Shown here: in pieces, positions 1 to 8,529 of the stretch
Position numbering within the stretch: the first letter of the stretch is position 1
Layout of the letters: each line of letters starts with the position of its first letter
Assembly (NCBI RefSeq): GCF_042676065.1
Contig: NZ_JBHTJO010000001.1
Span: 2,046,001-2,110,000, forward strand
Length of the DNA stretch: 64,000 nucleotides
Origin: Methyloligella solikamskensis
GTDB lineage: Bacteria; Pseudomonadota; Alphaproteobacteria; Rhizobiales; Methyloligellaceae
Direction of reading: 5' to 3'
The notes under the pieces: model-generated
Seen by the model: the letters and a program-made list of their open reading frames with translations, nothing else
Told to the model about the DNA's origin: nothing
Database searches by the model: none
Program-made: the position numbers and the translations under genes

Positions 1-1
1 C

Positions 2-580
2 GTGGATGGGTCCATCCACTACGTATTCGCCGATTGGCGTCACTTGTATGAGTATCTCAGCGCGGGTCGATCTGCGTATACGGAGCAGAAAAATCTCGCG
101 GTCTGGGCTAAACACAATGCCGGAATGGGATCATTTTATCGTGCTCAGCACGAACTCGTTATGATCTTCAAGAGCGGCTCGAGCTCTCACATAAACAACT
201 TCGACCTCGGACAACACGGTCGGCATCGGACGAATGTGTGGAACTACGCAGGCGTCAATGGCTTTCGCAAGGGCCGCGACGACGACCTCTCGCTTCACCC
301 CACAGTAAGACCAGTCCCTCTCATCGCGGATGCAATCTTAGATTGCTCTGAGCCCGGCGACATGATCCTCGACTGCTTTTGTGGGAGCGGAACTGTTTTC
401 CTGGCCGCTCATCGGACCGGCCGAAAAGCTTTCGCTATCGAGCTGGACCCGCGCTACGTCGACGTCGCGGTGAGACGGTGGCAGAAGCAGACTGGCGAAC
501 AAGCCATGCATTCTGAAAAACAGGTCGCCTTCGACGTGGTCTCTAACCACGTGGGCGAGGAGGTATCCCATGTCGAATGA
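2..580 (+). CDS. C-terminal part of a DNA (N4/N6) methyltransferase, cut by the window edge
   Basis: SAM-dependent DNA methyltransferase of the N6_N4_Mtase family, seen only from its C-terminal part; the frame is open at the left edge, so the true start lies outside the window. The segment GSIHYVFADWRHLYEY near the beginning resembles the stretch that follows the catalytic DPPY-type motif in beta-class enzymes. SAM-binding motif I (ILDCFCGSGTVFLAA) follows at about residues 121-135, then FAIELDPRYVDVAVRRW, as expected when the catalytic motif precedes motif I. Stand-alone or ParB-fused enzymes of this type are common in alphaproteobacterial prophages. The next gene overlaps its end by 11 bp, so the two are probably co-transcribed. 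Target specificity cannot be read from the sequence. Confidence 0.85.
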   Translation: MDGSIHYVFADWRHLYEYLSAGRSAYTEQKNLAVWAKHNAGMGSFYRAQHELVMIFKSGSSSHINNFDLGQHGRHRTNVWNYAGVNGFRKGRDDDLSLHPTVRPVPLIADAILDCSEPGDMILDCFCGSGTVFLAAHRTGRKAFAIELDPRYVDVAVRRWQKQTGEQAMHSEKQVAFDVVSNHVGEEVSHVE

Positions 581-995
581 TCAGCCAACCGGCGATTACG
601 AAGTGGGCTACTGCAAGCCGCCGGCTCACACCCAATTCAAGCCAGGCCAATCCGGAAATCCGAAGGGTCGACCGAAGAGAGAAGTATCGCTTCTGGACGC
701 TCTCTCAAATGCCTGCGGTCGACCGGTGAAAATGCGCGAAGGCGGTCAAGAGATCATAGTGAGCAGTTTGGAGGCGATGATCACGCGACAAGTCACAGAG
801 GCAATCCAAGGGGATGCCGCCGCGCTCAGACTGCTGCTACCGGTTATCGAGCGATGGCTTCAACCAACCCAAAGTGGCGCTGAAACTTTGCACAAGGAGG
901 TTCATGTCGATCGGCTTCGAGAGAAGATCAACAAGATTACTGAACGACAAATGCCAAGCGATAGCATATCAAAGCGGGGGGGTGATCCCAATTAA
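570..995 (+). CDS. DUF5681 domain protein, probably phage- or element-derived
   Basis: A 141-residue protein with the N-terminal signature FKPGQSGNPKGRPK (about residues 23-36), diagnostic of the DUF5681 family, followed by a helical region ending near residue 125. The family is usually found beside DNA methyltransferases or terminase genes in alphaproteobacterial prophages, and the methyltransferase gene here overlaps its start by 11 bp. The molecular role is unknown. The ATG at 570 is preceded by the purine-rich stretch gggcgaggagg, a good ribosome-binding site inside the upstream gene. It is the last recognisable element gene before the tRNA-Lys. Confidence 0.8.
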   Translation: MSNDQPTGDYEVGYCKPPAHTQFKPGQSGNPKGRPKREVSLLDALSNACGRPVKMREGGQEIIVSSLEAMITRQVTEAIQGDAAALRLLLPVIERWLQPTQSGAETLHKEVHVDRLREKINKITERQMPSDSISKRGGDPN

Positions 996-1148
996 TTGAC
1001 GACGGTCATCCTCGCCTTGTGACCCCTGCCAAACACCTTCAGTTCCAGAACGTCTGACTATGGGTCTTACCCGAACTCGCGACGGAGCGGTGCCCTCCTA
1101 ATAAGATCGCCGAGGTGCCGGGCGGTGGCACCTCGGCGAAAGGCTGGT

Positions 1149-1315
1149 TCAGCAGAGCACGTCCTCACAATACCGTTTGTCGGGCATATGTTCGGCCAAT
1201 GCCTCATAGGGTGTCCTGGATCGGAACCTTGCCGACTTCGGGGCTCAGGAACGTAGATGTGGCTGTAAAGCAGGATCAACATATCCGAGAGCGTGCGGGG
1301 GTCCTCGCCGAACCC
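1149..1315 (-). pseudogene. Frameshifted remnant of an FkbM methyltransferase 3' end
   Basis: Reading the minus strand from 1315, the frame gives GFGEDPRTLSDMLILLYSHI followed by YV. After a frameshift of one base in the region 1205-1225 it gives YEALAEHMPDKRYCEDVLC and a stop. Both pieces match the C-terminus of the intact FkbM gene at 5450-6298, which reads DPRSLWDLLILLYSHIYV and YDALYEHLPDNRFWADVLC. Only about 55 codons survive. The rest of 996-1464 holds no gene I can support. On the minus strand 1337-1460 has an open stretch (VYGIMDTDRALAAIAHGEDA and on) with no start and no family I recognise, possibly further debris. Confidence 0.75.
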
Positions 1316-1464
1316 CCTCGGTCAACTCGGCTACGCGTAATCGCACTGGCGCAGCTCCCTCGAGCGAAATGCGTCTTCCCCGTGAGCGATGGCTGCAAGC
1401 GCTCTATCCGTGTCCATGATGCCGTAGACTTCTGGAGACACCGATGCTAGCAAGCCGTCAATGG

Positions 1465-1540
1465 GAGCCGGTAGCTCAGCTGGTAGAGCAACTGACTTTT
1501 AATCAGTAGGTCCAGGGTTCGAATCCCTGCCGGCTCACCA
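1465..1540 (+). tRNA. tRNA-Lys (anticodon TTT)
   Basis: Complete cloverleaf. The acceptor stem is GAGCCGG (1465-1471) paired with CCGGCTC (1530-1536), followed by discriminator A and an encoded CCA (1538-1540). The D-stem is GCTC/GAGC. The anticodon stem ACTGA/TCAGT encloses the loop CTTTTAA with anticodon TTT at 1498-1500. The T-stem is CAGGG/CCCTG around TTCGAAT. It sits between phage-like genes and the accessory glycan genes. tRNA 3' ends are common integration targets, but I saw no second copy of this 3' end elsewhere in the window. Confidence 0.97.
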
Positions 1541-1588
1541 TTTACCCCATGAGTTGACCAAACTCCGGCTGCTCGCGACGCGAGATAA

Positions 1589-2236
1589 TTAATAGTAGCC
1601 GAGCAAACGCATGGCTTCTCCGTGGAATTCGTCGAACATTTCGAGATGGGGAGTTATCTCGGCAATGTTCTTGGAGTCTTCCGCAGCACGGAAGAGCGTC
1701 GGGGCCATCTGGTTGAGCTCCTCAAAAGGTTGAGAGAACTCGTTCTTCGGTTCGACGTTCAGAAACTCCGCAATACGTTCGCATTGCGAGTCGGTATCGG
1801 CGACCAGCTCCTCGTAGCGCAAGGTGAGCGTGTGCGGGCGGTCATGCCAGGCGGCGACGTGTTCCGACCACGATCCACCGAGCGCCTTACCGTCGATAAG
1901 CTCTTCCATGGTGAAGGATTTGCTGCCCCAGGCCTGCTGAAAGTGCCAATAGGAGACCAGGGTCGAACGCCCGTCTCTGACGATATAGAGCGCCGGAGAG
2001 TCGTCCGATGGCGTTGCATCGTGGGTCTTGACCCCGATCCAATAAGGCCCGTCGAAATCGCACTCATTCAGTTGGCCTGCAAAGCGGACCCTGTGCGCCA
2101 TTGTTGACGCTGGGTGCGCCATGAGCTGGTTTTCGCTTTCGTAGATCGACGTTGTCTGAAGATCGAAGACCTCGGCCAGGATCAATCGGGCCAAGGAATT
2201 CCCCGAACGGGGATAGGATGCAATCCAGAACTTCAT
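1589..2236 (-). CDS. Sulfotransferase domain protein
   Basis: A 215-residue PAPS-dependent sulfotransferase. The 5'-phosphosulfate-binding loop ASYPRSGN is at residues 6-13, right after the start, and the 3'-phosphate-binding segment YIVRDGRSTLVSYWHF is at 84-99. The YEELVAD stretch (141-147) and the C-terminal LEMFDEFHGEAMRLLGYY complete the short bacterial form of the family. I chose the ATG at 2236 because relatives begin with M-x-W-x-ASYPRSGN; an ATG at 2266 would add ten residues, and neither has a strong Shine-Dalgarno. The acceptor is probably a sugar hydroxyl of the surface glycan, given the MBOAT, FkbM and glycosyltransferase neighbours. A broken relative lies at 10771-11231. Confidence 0.85.
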   Translation of the reverse strand: MKFWIASYPRSGNSLARLILAEVFDLQTTSIYESENQLMAHPASTMAHRVRFAGQLNECDFDGPYWIGVKTHDATPSDDSPALYIVRDGRSTLVSYWHFQQAWGSKSFTMEELIDGKALGGSWSEHVAAWHDRPHTLTLRYEELVADTDSQCERIAEFLNVEPKNEFSQPFEELNQMAPTLFRAAEDSKNIAEITPHLEMFDEFHGEAMRLLGYY

Positions 2237-2389
2237 GCGGTAATCTTCGCGGAGCGCTTCAAGCATTTCAAGAAAAAGGGGGTGATCTTCACCTGTCCTG
2301 GGGATTACTCCTTACGGACTTCGGGAGCGCACGGTCCCTGGCGGCTTGGTCCTGCCCCGGACCCTTCGGGAAAGTCTGTGTTCCGCCCT

Positions 2390-3754
2390 CTACGGCTCCG
2401 ACGGTGACGAGACCGATAATACATCGTCCATGTTCCCGCTCGTGCTGCACGCGACCCCCGGGCCGTCGAGCGGCCGGCCCTCGAACTTGGCTTCGATCAA
2501 CGCGAACACGCTGGCGGCCCAGGCCTCGTGGCCCCGCGCACCGATATGCCCATCGTAGTGTTGATACAGCCTCTCATTCGCGATCGGCTTGAAGATGTCG
2601 TAGAGATCCAGGACACAAACGTCGGAGTCCGGCGACTTCACCCCGTCGAGCCATAGGTCGCGGAATTTGCGGTCGGTGGCCGAAACCTTTCTTTCCTCAT
2701 CCTGCTTGGCGATCATGTCAGGGGGAATTTCGACCCCCAGCTCCCGGAATTCGTCGCAGTGGTCGCAGTTGAGTGCGAAAGAGCCAACGAGAGTCGTCGC
2801 AATCGTCAGAGGTACGGCGTCCTCCTTCACCTCGCTCATGAACTGCGCCAATATCTGTTCGTAGGCTGCGGTGTCCGGAACCTTCCTGTCTTCTTCCCGG
2901 AATTTTACGAACTGGTCCGGCTTGTCGAGCCTGCGCATCAGAAAGTAGGTGTGGATTTCGCCGGCGCGCGCCATCTCCTTGATCTTCAGGCTCAAGGTCT
3001 CGAACCTCGGATATTCCTCCAAACGGTCCCGCGCGTCCGTTTCCGTGAAGAGGTACGCCCCTTCCTTTTCGAGTGTCTCGTTCTGCCCGAAACGCTGCCA
3101 GAACGAGGTGGCCGTCGATGTCACGATCCCGATCCAGCCGAGCTTGTTCGCCCTGTCGGCGTTTCGTTGGGAGATCGCCTCGGTGTACGGAAAATAGAGA
3201 TTGCCCCCCAGCGGGGTCCACTTGGATTCCTCTTTGAGGTCTCGTTGGGCGTCGAGGAACTCGTTGTTCGCCGAGCCGCTGTAGAGAACGACATCCGGGG
3301 GCGATATCTTCCGCCCCTGCTCGTAGATGTCCAATCCCAGCATCAGCCCGGTGCCGCCCTTGCCGAAGCTCACGACACGCCATGCGCCTTTGCCGTATCG
3401 CTCATCCAGAAGCTTCTGCAACCGCGAAGAATAAAGCTCGTCATAGGCCAGTCCGTGGCCTTCGGTGAAACTGTCGCCAAAAACCCAGACCGTTCGGGCG
3501 TCGCTCCAGAACTTCCATTCCGGACCGCGAAATCCCATCCCGTTGATGTTCCAGATCTCGCGGTATCTCGGTCCTGTCCCCTGCATGTACGGGGTGCTGC
3601 GGAGCCGATTGGTCAGGGTATCACCTCCCAGGACCGGTGCTCCATAGAGCGAGCTCAGCATGCCGGCGATCGCGAGGGATGTGAGTTCCAATGCCACCAG
3701 CGTCAGGGCCACCGCCACGACGGCCTGGGACAGAAAGCCAAGGATTGTTTTCAT
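2390..3754 (-). CDS. SGNH-hydrolase-like protein paired with an MBOAT acyltransferase
   Basis: A 454-residue protein with an N-terminal membrane anchor or signal segment (residues 8-32) and an SGNH fold. Block I GDSFTEG is at about 93-99 with the nucleophile Ser, block II Gly at about 131, block III GSANNE near 158-163, and the C-terminal D-x-H motif in YDGHIGARGHE near 400-410. Such proteins partner MBOAT acyltransferases (as AlgX/AlgJ do with AlgI) and transfer acetyl groups to exported polysaccharide in the periplasm. It starts 16 bp after the last codon of the MBOAT reading frame, with GAGAGG before the ATG, so the two form an operon. The paired MBOAT is interrupted by a stop codon, so the present function of this gene is uncertain. 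Confidence 0.8.
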   Translation of the reverse strand: MKTILGFLSQAVVAVALTLVALELTSLAIAGMLSSLYGAPVLGGDTLTNRLRSTPYMQGTGPRYREIWNINGMGFRGPEWKFWSDARTVWVFGDSFTEGHGLAYDELYSSRLQKLLDERYGKGAWRVVSFGKGGTGLMLGLDIYEQGRKISPPDVVLYSGSANNEFLDAQRDLKEESKWTPLGGNLYFPYTEAISQRNADRANKLGWIGIVTSTATSFWQRFGQNETLEKEGAYLFTETDARDRLEEYPRFETLSLKIKEMARAGEIHTYFLMRRLDKPDQFVKFREEDRKVPDTAAYEQILAQFMSEVKEDAVPLTIATTLVGSFALNCDHCDEFRELGVEIPPDMIAKQDEERKVSATDRKFRDLWLDGVKSPDSDVCVLDLYDIFKPIANERLYQHYDGHIGARGHEAWAASVFALIEAKFEGRPLDGPGVACSTSGNMDDVLSVSSPSEP

Positions 3755-3770
3755 GGTGCGCCTCTCTGCC

Positions 3771-4076
3771 CTAGAAACCGAAATAGATGAATTCGGTCGA
3801 CAGCGAGCCGCGCCACACGGAAAGGCTTACCGCGGCGAACAGCACAGTGACCACCCCGGCAGTAATCGCAGGCCAGCGGAAAAAGCTCCGTGGCTCGTCT
3901 TGAGGCCTTCCGAACGCGCCGCGCGCTCCATCCACCAGGGTCTGGCTGTTGGGAAGAAAGAAGCAGATGCCCAGCAGCACAAAGAGGGTCAGGCCGTTTT
4001 CGAGCAGCGCGAAGCTGCTGGGCGAAAGCCGCAGGCTGTCGCTTCCGAACAGAGCGATGAAGCCGTAGACCGTCTA
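3771..4076 (-). pseudogene. Detached C-terminal part of the MBOAT acyltransferase, after an in-frame amber codon
   Basis: Directly after the TAG at 4074-4076 (minus strand) the same frame stays open for 100 more codons and ends at 3771. It includes hydrophobic segments such as TLFVLLGICFFLPNSQTL and AGVVTVLFAAVSLSVW, and finishes with EFIYFGF, the kind of aromatic C-terminus seen in AlgI-type MBOAT proteins (often FIYFQF). The frame then ends 16 bp before the SGNH gene, the spacing expected of an intact operon. It is therefore the natural C-terminus of the protein encoded from 5297, cut off by a single nonsense codon (or a base error in the assembly). Confidence 0.8.
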
Positions 4077-5297
4077 GCCCTCGTAGAGGGAGCCGGGCTT
4101 CGACGTCATTCCGAACATGGGGCGCAGCACCTCGAAGGCGCGATCGAATGTCGGCGCACGGAAAAAGACCCAAGCCACCGCAACCATGAGGAATGTGATC
4201 GCAACGCCGCCGACATGCTTGAGAGGTGCGGGTATCGCGATGCGGCTTTCGACCCATTCGATCCAGCCATGGTTCAGCATCAGATACAGACCATGCAGCC
4301 CTCCCCAGACGACAAAGGTCCAGGCGGCCCCATGCCAGAGGCCGCCCAGCAGCATAACGATCATCAGGTTCAGATACCGGCGGACGACCCCTTTCCGGTT
4401 GCCGCCCAGGGGAAAGTACAGGTAGTCGCGCAGGAAGCGCGACAGGGTCATGTGCCAGCGGCGCCAGAAATCGATGATCGAAGCGGATTTGTAAGGTGAG
4501 TTGAAATTGTAAGGGAGGTTGATTCCGAAGAGACGCCCCAGGCCGACGGCCATATCCGAATAGCCCGAAAAATCGAAATAGATCTGGAGGGTGTACGCGA
4601 TGGCGCCGAACCACGCCTCGGGCATGGAGAGCGGAAAACCAGCCTCCCTGGCGAAAACCTCGTTGGCCACGCCGGCCAATGGATCTGCCAGCATGGTCTT
4701 CTTCAGAAAGCCGATCGCAAAGAACGCCAGTCCCGCCGCCAGGTTGCGGCGGTTCACCTTCAGAAAGTTGCCGCTGGTGAACTGCGGCATCATCTCGCTG
4801 TGATGAACGATCGGGCCGGCGATGAACTGGGGGAAGAAACAGACGAAAAGCAGGTAATCGAAGAAGGTGATCCGCTCGATCTTCCCTTCCCAGGTGTCCA
4901 CCAGATAAGCGATCTGCTGAAAGGTATAAAAGGAGATCGCCAAAGGAAGCGCGATATTCACGAACGGGATGTCGGCGCCAAACAGGGTATCCAGCGTGCC
5001 GATCGTGAAGTCTGCGTATTTGTAAACGCCAAGAAGCGAGAGATTGGCGACGATGCCGAGCCAAAGCATCCACTTCTCGCCTCTCGCCATCATCATCCTG
5101 GCGAGGAAATAATTGAAGACCACGCTTCCGAGCAGGATCGGAAGATAGGAAGCGTTCCAGGAGACGTAGAAAAGGACCGAGGCCAGCACCAACTGAACCT
5201 TGGTTGCAGTGGCAGCTTTCAATTGCGCCAGCAACAGGTAGATCAGCCAGACAACAGGCAGAAAAACGAAGAGAAAATCTGTCGATGTGAAGATCAA
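4074..5297 (-). CDS. MBOAT family O-acyltransferase (AlgI-like), truncated by an in-frame TAG
   Basis: Polytopic membrane enzyme that passes acetyl groups across the inner membrane for O-acetylation of polysaccharide. Family hallmarks are FFPQFIAGPIVH, IYFDFSGYSDMAVGLGRLFG and DFWRRWHMTLSRFLRDYLY, plus the catalytic-histidine region GGLWHGAAWTFVVWGGLHG. I place the start at the TTG at 5297 (protein beginning LIFTSTDFLFVFLPVVW), where relatives begin with M-x-F-x-S; longer in-frame starts up to 5396 add a poorly conserved leader. The frame gives 407 residues before the TAG at 4074, and the remaining 100 codons follow in the same frame (3771-4073), for 508 codons in total, a normal length for the family. 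The downstream SGNH gene is its functional partner. Confidence 0.8.
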   Translation of the reverse strand: MIFTSTDFLFVFLPVVWLIYLLLAQLKAATATKVQLVLASVLFYVSWNASYLPILLGSVVFNYFLARMMMARGEKWMLWLGIVANLSLLGVYKYADFTIGTLDTLFGADIPFVNIALPLAISFYTFQQIAYLVDTWEGKIERITFFDYLLFVCFFPQFIAGPIVHHSEMMPQFTSGNFLKVNRRNLAAGLAFFAIGFLKKTMLADPLAGVANEVFAREAGFPLSMPEAWFGAIAYTLQIYFDFSGYSDMAVGLGRLFGINLPYNFNSPYKSASIIDFWRRWHMTLSRFLRDYLYFPLGGNRKGVVRRYLNLMIVMLLGGLWHGAAWTFVVWGGLHGLYLMLNHGWIEWVESRIAIPAPLKHVGGVAITFLMVAVAWVFFRAPTFDRAFEVLRPMFGMTSKPGSLYEG

Positions 5298-5449
5298 CGC
5301 GCGTACACCGCCCCAGACACCTGGAGCGAGTAATGCGTGCACGCCACTTGGCAGACAACCCCAAAAGCGCAGAAGCCGCCCATTGACGGGCATCACTGTG
5401 TGCGATGGGTCACAATTCCGACGCCACCGTCATTGCTGATTGACACCCG

Positions 5450-6298
5450 CTATGCCTGCGATTTTATTCGCTGGCCATGGTACAACCAACAGAGCACGTC
5501 GGCCCAAAACCGGTTGTCGGGCAGATGCTCGTAAAGCGCGTCGTACGACGTCACCCGGATCGGCGCTTTGTCGACGTCCGGATCGAGCACGTAGATGTGA
5601 CTGTAGAGCAGGATCAGAAGATCCCAGAGCGACCGGGGATCAACACCGTTTTTTTGCTGCAGTGCCCGGCGGTTAAACTCGATCACCATATTGGGCTTTT
5701 GTTCGGAGAACATCTTCCATCCGCCTTGGATGGCATCACGCTCGGACCCTTCGACATCCATCTTGATGAAATCGACCCTGTCTTCTCCGTGTGTTGGGAG
5801 CCAGTCGTCGAGGCACTCGACCTGGACCACATTCTCCGTTCGCTCCAGATCCCGATTCCAAAACTTTTGTACTATTTCAGGATCATCGCCCGCATTCACA
5901 AATGAACACCCGGGCAGCTCCTTCAAATGTACGAACGTCTTGGTTTCCCGCACCGCGCCGAGGGCACATCGAACCACCTTTGCTGTCTCGAGCCCATTTT
6001 CAGAGACGTTAGCCGCCAACAAATTTGCGTTGAAATCGGACGGCTCGAAGGAAACAACATGCGATGAAAGCTGGCACATCAGGATCGTGAAAATGCCTAT
6101 GTTCGCCCCGATGTCGAGACACACATCCGTCGGCTGGATGATATCGGCCAGCACGTTCATAACGTGCGGCTCCCAGACTCCCTGGTCCCTAATCACAGAG
6201 TTGAAAACGCTTCTGTCGTTCGGCGATCCGACAAGGGTGAAGAGACGATCCGAATTGGGAATTCGGAGATCAGTACGGGCAACTTCTATATTCGTCAT
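5450..6298 (-). CDS. FkbM family methyltransferase
   Basis: A 282-residue SAM-dependent O-methyltransferase of the FkbM type. SAM-binding motif I CLDIGANIGIFT is at residues 60-71, the acidic motif VSFEPS at 82-87, and the family segment FIKMDVEGSE at 177-186. In glycan loci such enzymes often methylate sugar hydroxyls; the substrate here is not known. I use the ATG at 6298; an in-frame ATG at 6322 (MSLLNSRAM) with a slightly better upstream purine run is the alternative. The 3' end of this gene is duplicated as a decayed copy at 1149-1315. Confidence 0.85.
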   Translation of the reverse strand: MTNIEVARTDLRIPNSDRLFTLVGSPNDRSVFNSVIRDQGVWEPHVMNVLADIIQPTDVCLDIGANIGIFTILMCQLSSHVVSFEPSDFNANLLAANVSENGLETAKVVRCALGAVRETKTFVHLKELPGCSFVNAGDDPEIVQKFWNRDLERTENVVQVECLDDWLPTHGEDRVDFIKMDVEGSERDAIQGGWKMFSEQKPNMVIEFNRRALQQKNGVDPRSLWDLLILLYSHIYVLDPDVDKAPIRVTSYDALYEHLPDNRFWADVLCWLYHGQRIKSQA

Positions 6299-6567
6299 GG
6301 CGCGCGAATTTAGCAGTGACATTCCGCACTGGCGAGGCTTTTTGTGGCGTATTGCTGCACACAACTCCCCCCGTCCAATGGCAAGCCTGCCCTTAAATGC
6401 CCGCTCGATCAGCTCGAAGATGCGGCTGCCGAGGCTTCATCAATCCGGGAGCTGTCGAACGCTTGAACCGCGTTTTCACCGACTCTCTCGGGCATCTCTG
6501 ATAGTCGCGATCCGTCGCGAAGGCTGGACCGCTTAAGTCAGCGATCTCGCCTAAAAGATGCGATCGA

Positions 6568-8160
6568 TTAGAGCAGGAAGTCGGAGTCGCTCAGTCCACT
6601 CTTGTTCATGACGACGATCTGGAGATCTGCCTTCCCGTCGCCGTCTATGTCTCCCTCGACAAGTGCGTGCTCACCTACAAGCTTGTAGTGAATCTCGCCC
6701 TTCACGCCGTGAAAGTTCTGACCGCCAATCCAGTTGAACGCGTGGTTTCCGGCACCGGTCTTGGCGTCGATCGAACTCAAATCGATCAGATCGATGCCAG
6801 TCTCAAAATCCGTAATGACGTCGCGCTGACTTCCAGCCCGGCTGTGGCCGATGGCGTTGAAATCGAAGACGTCCGCTCCAGCACCCCCCACCAGTATGTC
6901 GCGCTGAGGGCCGCCGACAAGGATGTCGTCGCCAATGCCGCCGAACAGCCGGTCATTGCCGGTCCCGCCATATAGCATATCATCGCCGGTCCCGCCCTGG
7001 AGAACGTCGGAGCCATACCCCCCGATCAGGACGTCGTTGTCGGCGCCACCGAAAAGCCAATCGAAGCCTCCGCTGCCCACGAGACGGTCCTCACCAAGGC
7101 CACCGTAAAGCCTGTCGTGACCAGAATGGCCTTGGATGAAATCGTCTCCGTCGTGTCCGACAAGAATGTCATTTCCCGCCAATCCGAACAGTTTGTTGTC
7201 CGCGTCATTGCCGGTCACCCAGTCATCGCCCCGGCCTGCGACCGCATTCTCAATCGTAACACCGGGTGCGATCGAGACATTGTCCGTCAGGTTGCCGACG
7301 TTGGAGAAAGACTCCTCGCGCAGATCTATGCGCTGGTTGGACGCGTAGCCGGAGAAATTGAAGGCATCGATGCCGCCGCCGTCCCAGACACTGAAGATTA
7401 TCTGGTCCTGGGCGGTCGCCACCCTGTAGGCCGATCCGGCATTCGAGTTGAACCCGTAAACGTTGCCCTCAGAGCGGGTGTCGTAATTCGCGCCGTATAG
7501 CATCTGGAGCGCCACGATGTCGTGCATCAGAGGTGTGCTGGCGTAGATCCCTCCATGATCCGCCCCTGTGTTGCCGGCGCTGAAATAGCTCATCACCGTA
7601 TACTGGCGGGTGTCCTGGAGATATTCGGCACTGTTCGAATACGTGATGCTGACGCCTGCCATGGCATCGTAGTCACCGGGATGGCCCAGCCCGATGGCAT
7701 GACCGATCTCGTGAATCATGGCCAGATTGGCGTAGTTCCCATCGTAAGGCGTGAACCCGCCGTAGTAGCGGTTTACCCAAACATCGCCTTCGGGATCGTC
7801 ACCGGCGGTTTTGCTCGGCGAAGGGAGATAGGCGAAGGCCGCAGCCCCGTCGTTCGCCGAGTAGTTGCCGAAGAGAATTGCGGCTGAATCACCATAAGGG
7901 GCGCTGCCAGTTCCCTCGGGCACGAAGGTGATGTTCGCCGCATCCGACCAGAGCTCCAGCGCCGTCGTCGCCGCGGCGATCTGCACGGAATTGAACGGGC
8001 TGAAGGTGCCGTAGACATTGCTGCTGTTGTTGTAGGCCGGCTGATCAACGCGGAAAGCGTATGACACCGCTACAGGGTCGCCTTGCGTATAGCCCCAGCT
8101 GTAACCATCCCGAATGATCTGAGCACCCGCTTCTTCGGCGGTGTATGAAGGCTTCGCCAT
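6568..8160 (-). CDS. Secreted RTX metalloprotease, peptidase M10/serralysin-like
   Basis: A 530-residue zinc protease. The metzincin zinc site HEIGHAIGLGH is at residues 150-160, and the Met-turn YTVMSYF (Met190, Tyr192) follows as in serralysins. Calcium-binding RTX nonapeptides (GGxGxDxLxGG, for example YGGTGNDRLFGGIGDD) run from about 315 to 435. The protein ends in DSDFLL, an acidic-hydrophobic tail like those that direct type I secretion. There is no N-terminal signal peptide, as expected for that route. No type I ABC exporter, membrane-fusion or TolC gene is visible in the window, so export must rely on components elsewhere. It has no obvious operon partner: 369 bp separate its start from the next gene. 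Confidence 0.9.
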   Translation of the reverse strand: MAKPSYTAEEAGAQIIRDGYSWGYTQGDPVAVSYAFRVDQPAYNNSSNVYGTFSPFNSVQIAAATTALELWSDAANITFVPEGTGSAPYGDSAAILFGNYSANDGAAAFAYLPSPSKTAGDDPEGDVWVNRYYGGFTPYDGNYANLAMIHEIGHAIGLGHPGDYDAMAGVSITYSNSAEYLQDTRQYTVMSYFSAGNTGADHGGIYASTPLMHDIVALQMLYGANYDTRSEGNVYGFNSNAGSAYRVATAQDQIIFSVWDGGGIDAFNFSGYASNQRIDLREESFSNVGNLTDNVSIAPGVTIENAVAGRGDDWVTGNDADNKLFGLAGNDILVGHDGDDFIQGHSGHDRLYGGLGEDRLVGSGGFDWLFGGADNDVLIGGYGSDVLQGGTGDDMLYGGTGNDRLFGGIGDDILVGGPQRDILVGGAGADVFDFNAIGHSRAGSQRDVITDFETGIDLIDLSSIDAKTGAGNHAFNWIGGQNFHGVKGEIHYKLVGEHALVEGDIDGDGKADLQIVVMNKSGLSDSDFLL

Positions 8161-8529
8161 TCATTTCTCCCTGATTGCACAGGGGAGGATTTCTAAAGGT
8201 GGCGGGTTATTGGAGGTTTTCGGAAATTAGAACGGTTTTAAAGATTTCGCCTCGGTCCGCCCATGGCATGACCAAGACCATTGGCGGATCAGCATCACGG
8301 CACAGTTTTCAGGCGCTCCGCTAGAAGCTCTGCATAAACATGCACAGCGCCTAATCAACTGATTCTCCGTAGTTTTGCGAAACGGCTCGGGCAAGTGCGC
8401 CTGGAAACTTCACTCAGTTGCAGCGCGCATAAACCGGCACCGAGAGGAACGCTCCAAAATGTCGCAGTGAACCCAAGCAAACTCACAAGAGGTGGTCACC
8501 CGACTCTGACGGCGGGGCCGCAGCGCGGC
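8161..8529 (-). other. Intergenic region upstream of the M10 protease
   Basis: This 369-bp stretch separates the protease start from the end of the membrane-protein gene. It is AT-rich near 8210-8250 and presumably holds the protease promoter. I see no ORF, tRNA or strong hairpin in it. Confidence 0.4.

Noticed and set aside
1513..1540. tRNA-Lys 3' end as an attachment site for the glycan island
   Set aside because: No direct repeat of this segment was seen elsewhere in the window and no integrase gene is present, so it stays a possibility only.
3751..5364. A 537-codon minus-strand frame overlapping the MBOAT gene in another phase
   Set aside because: Very Arg-rich and without motifs; the MBOAT frame carries all conserved segments.
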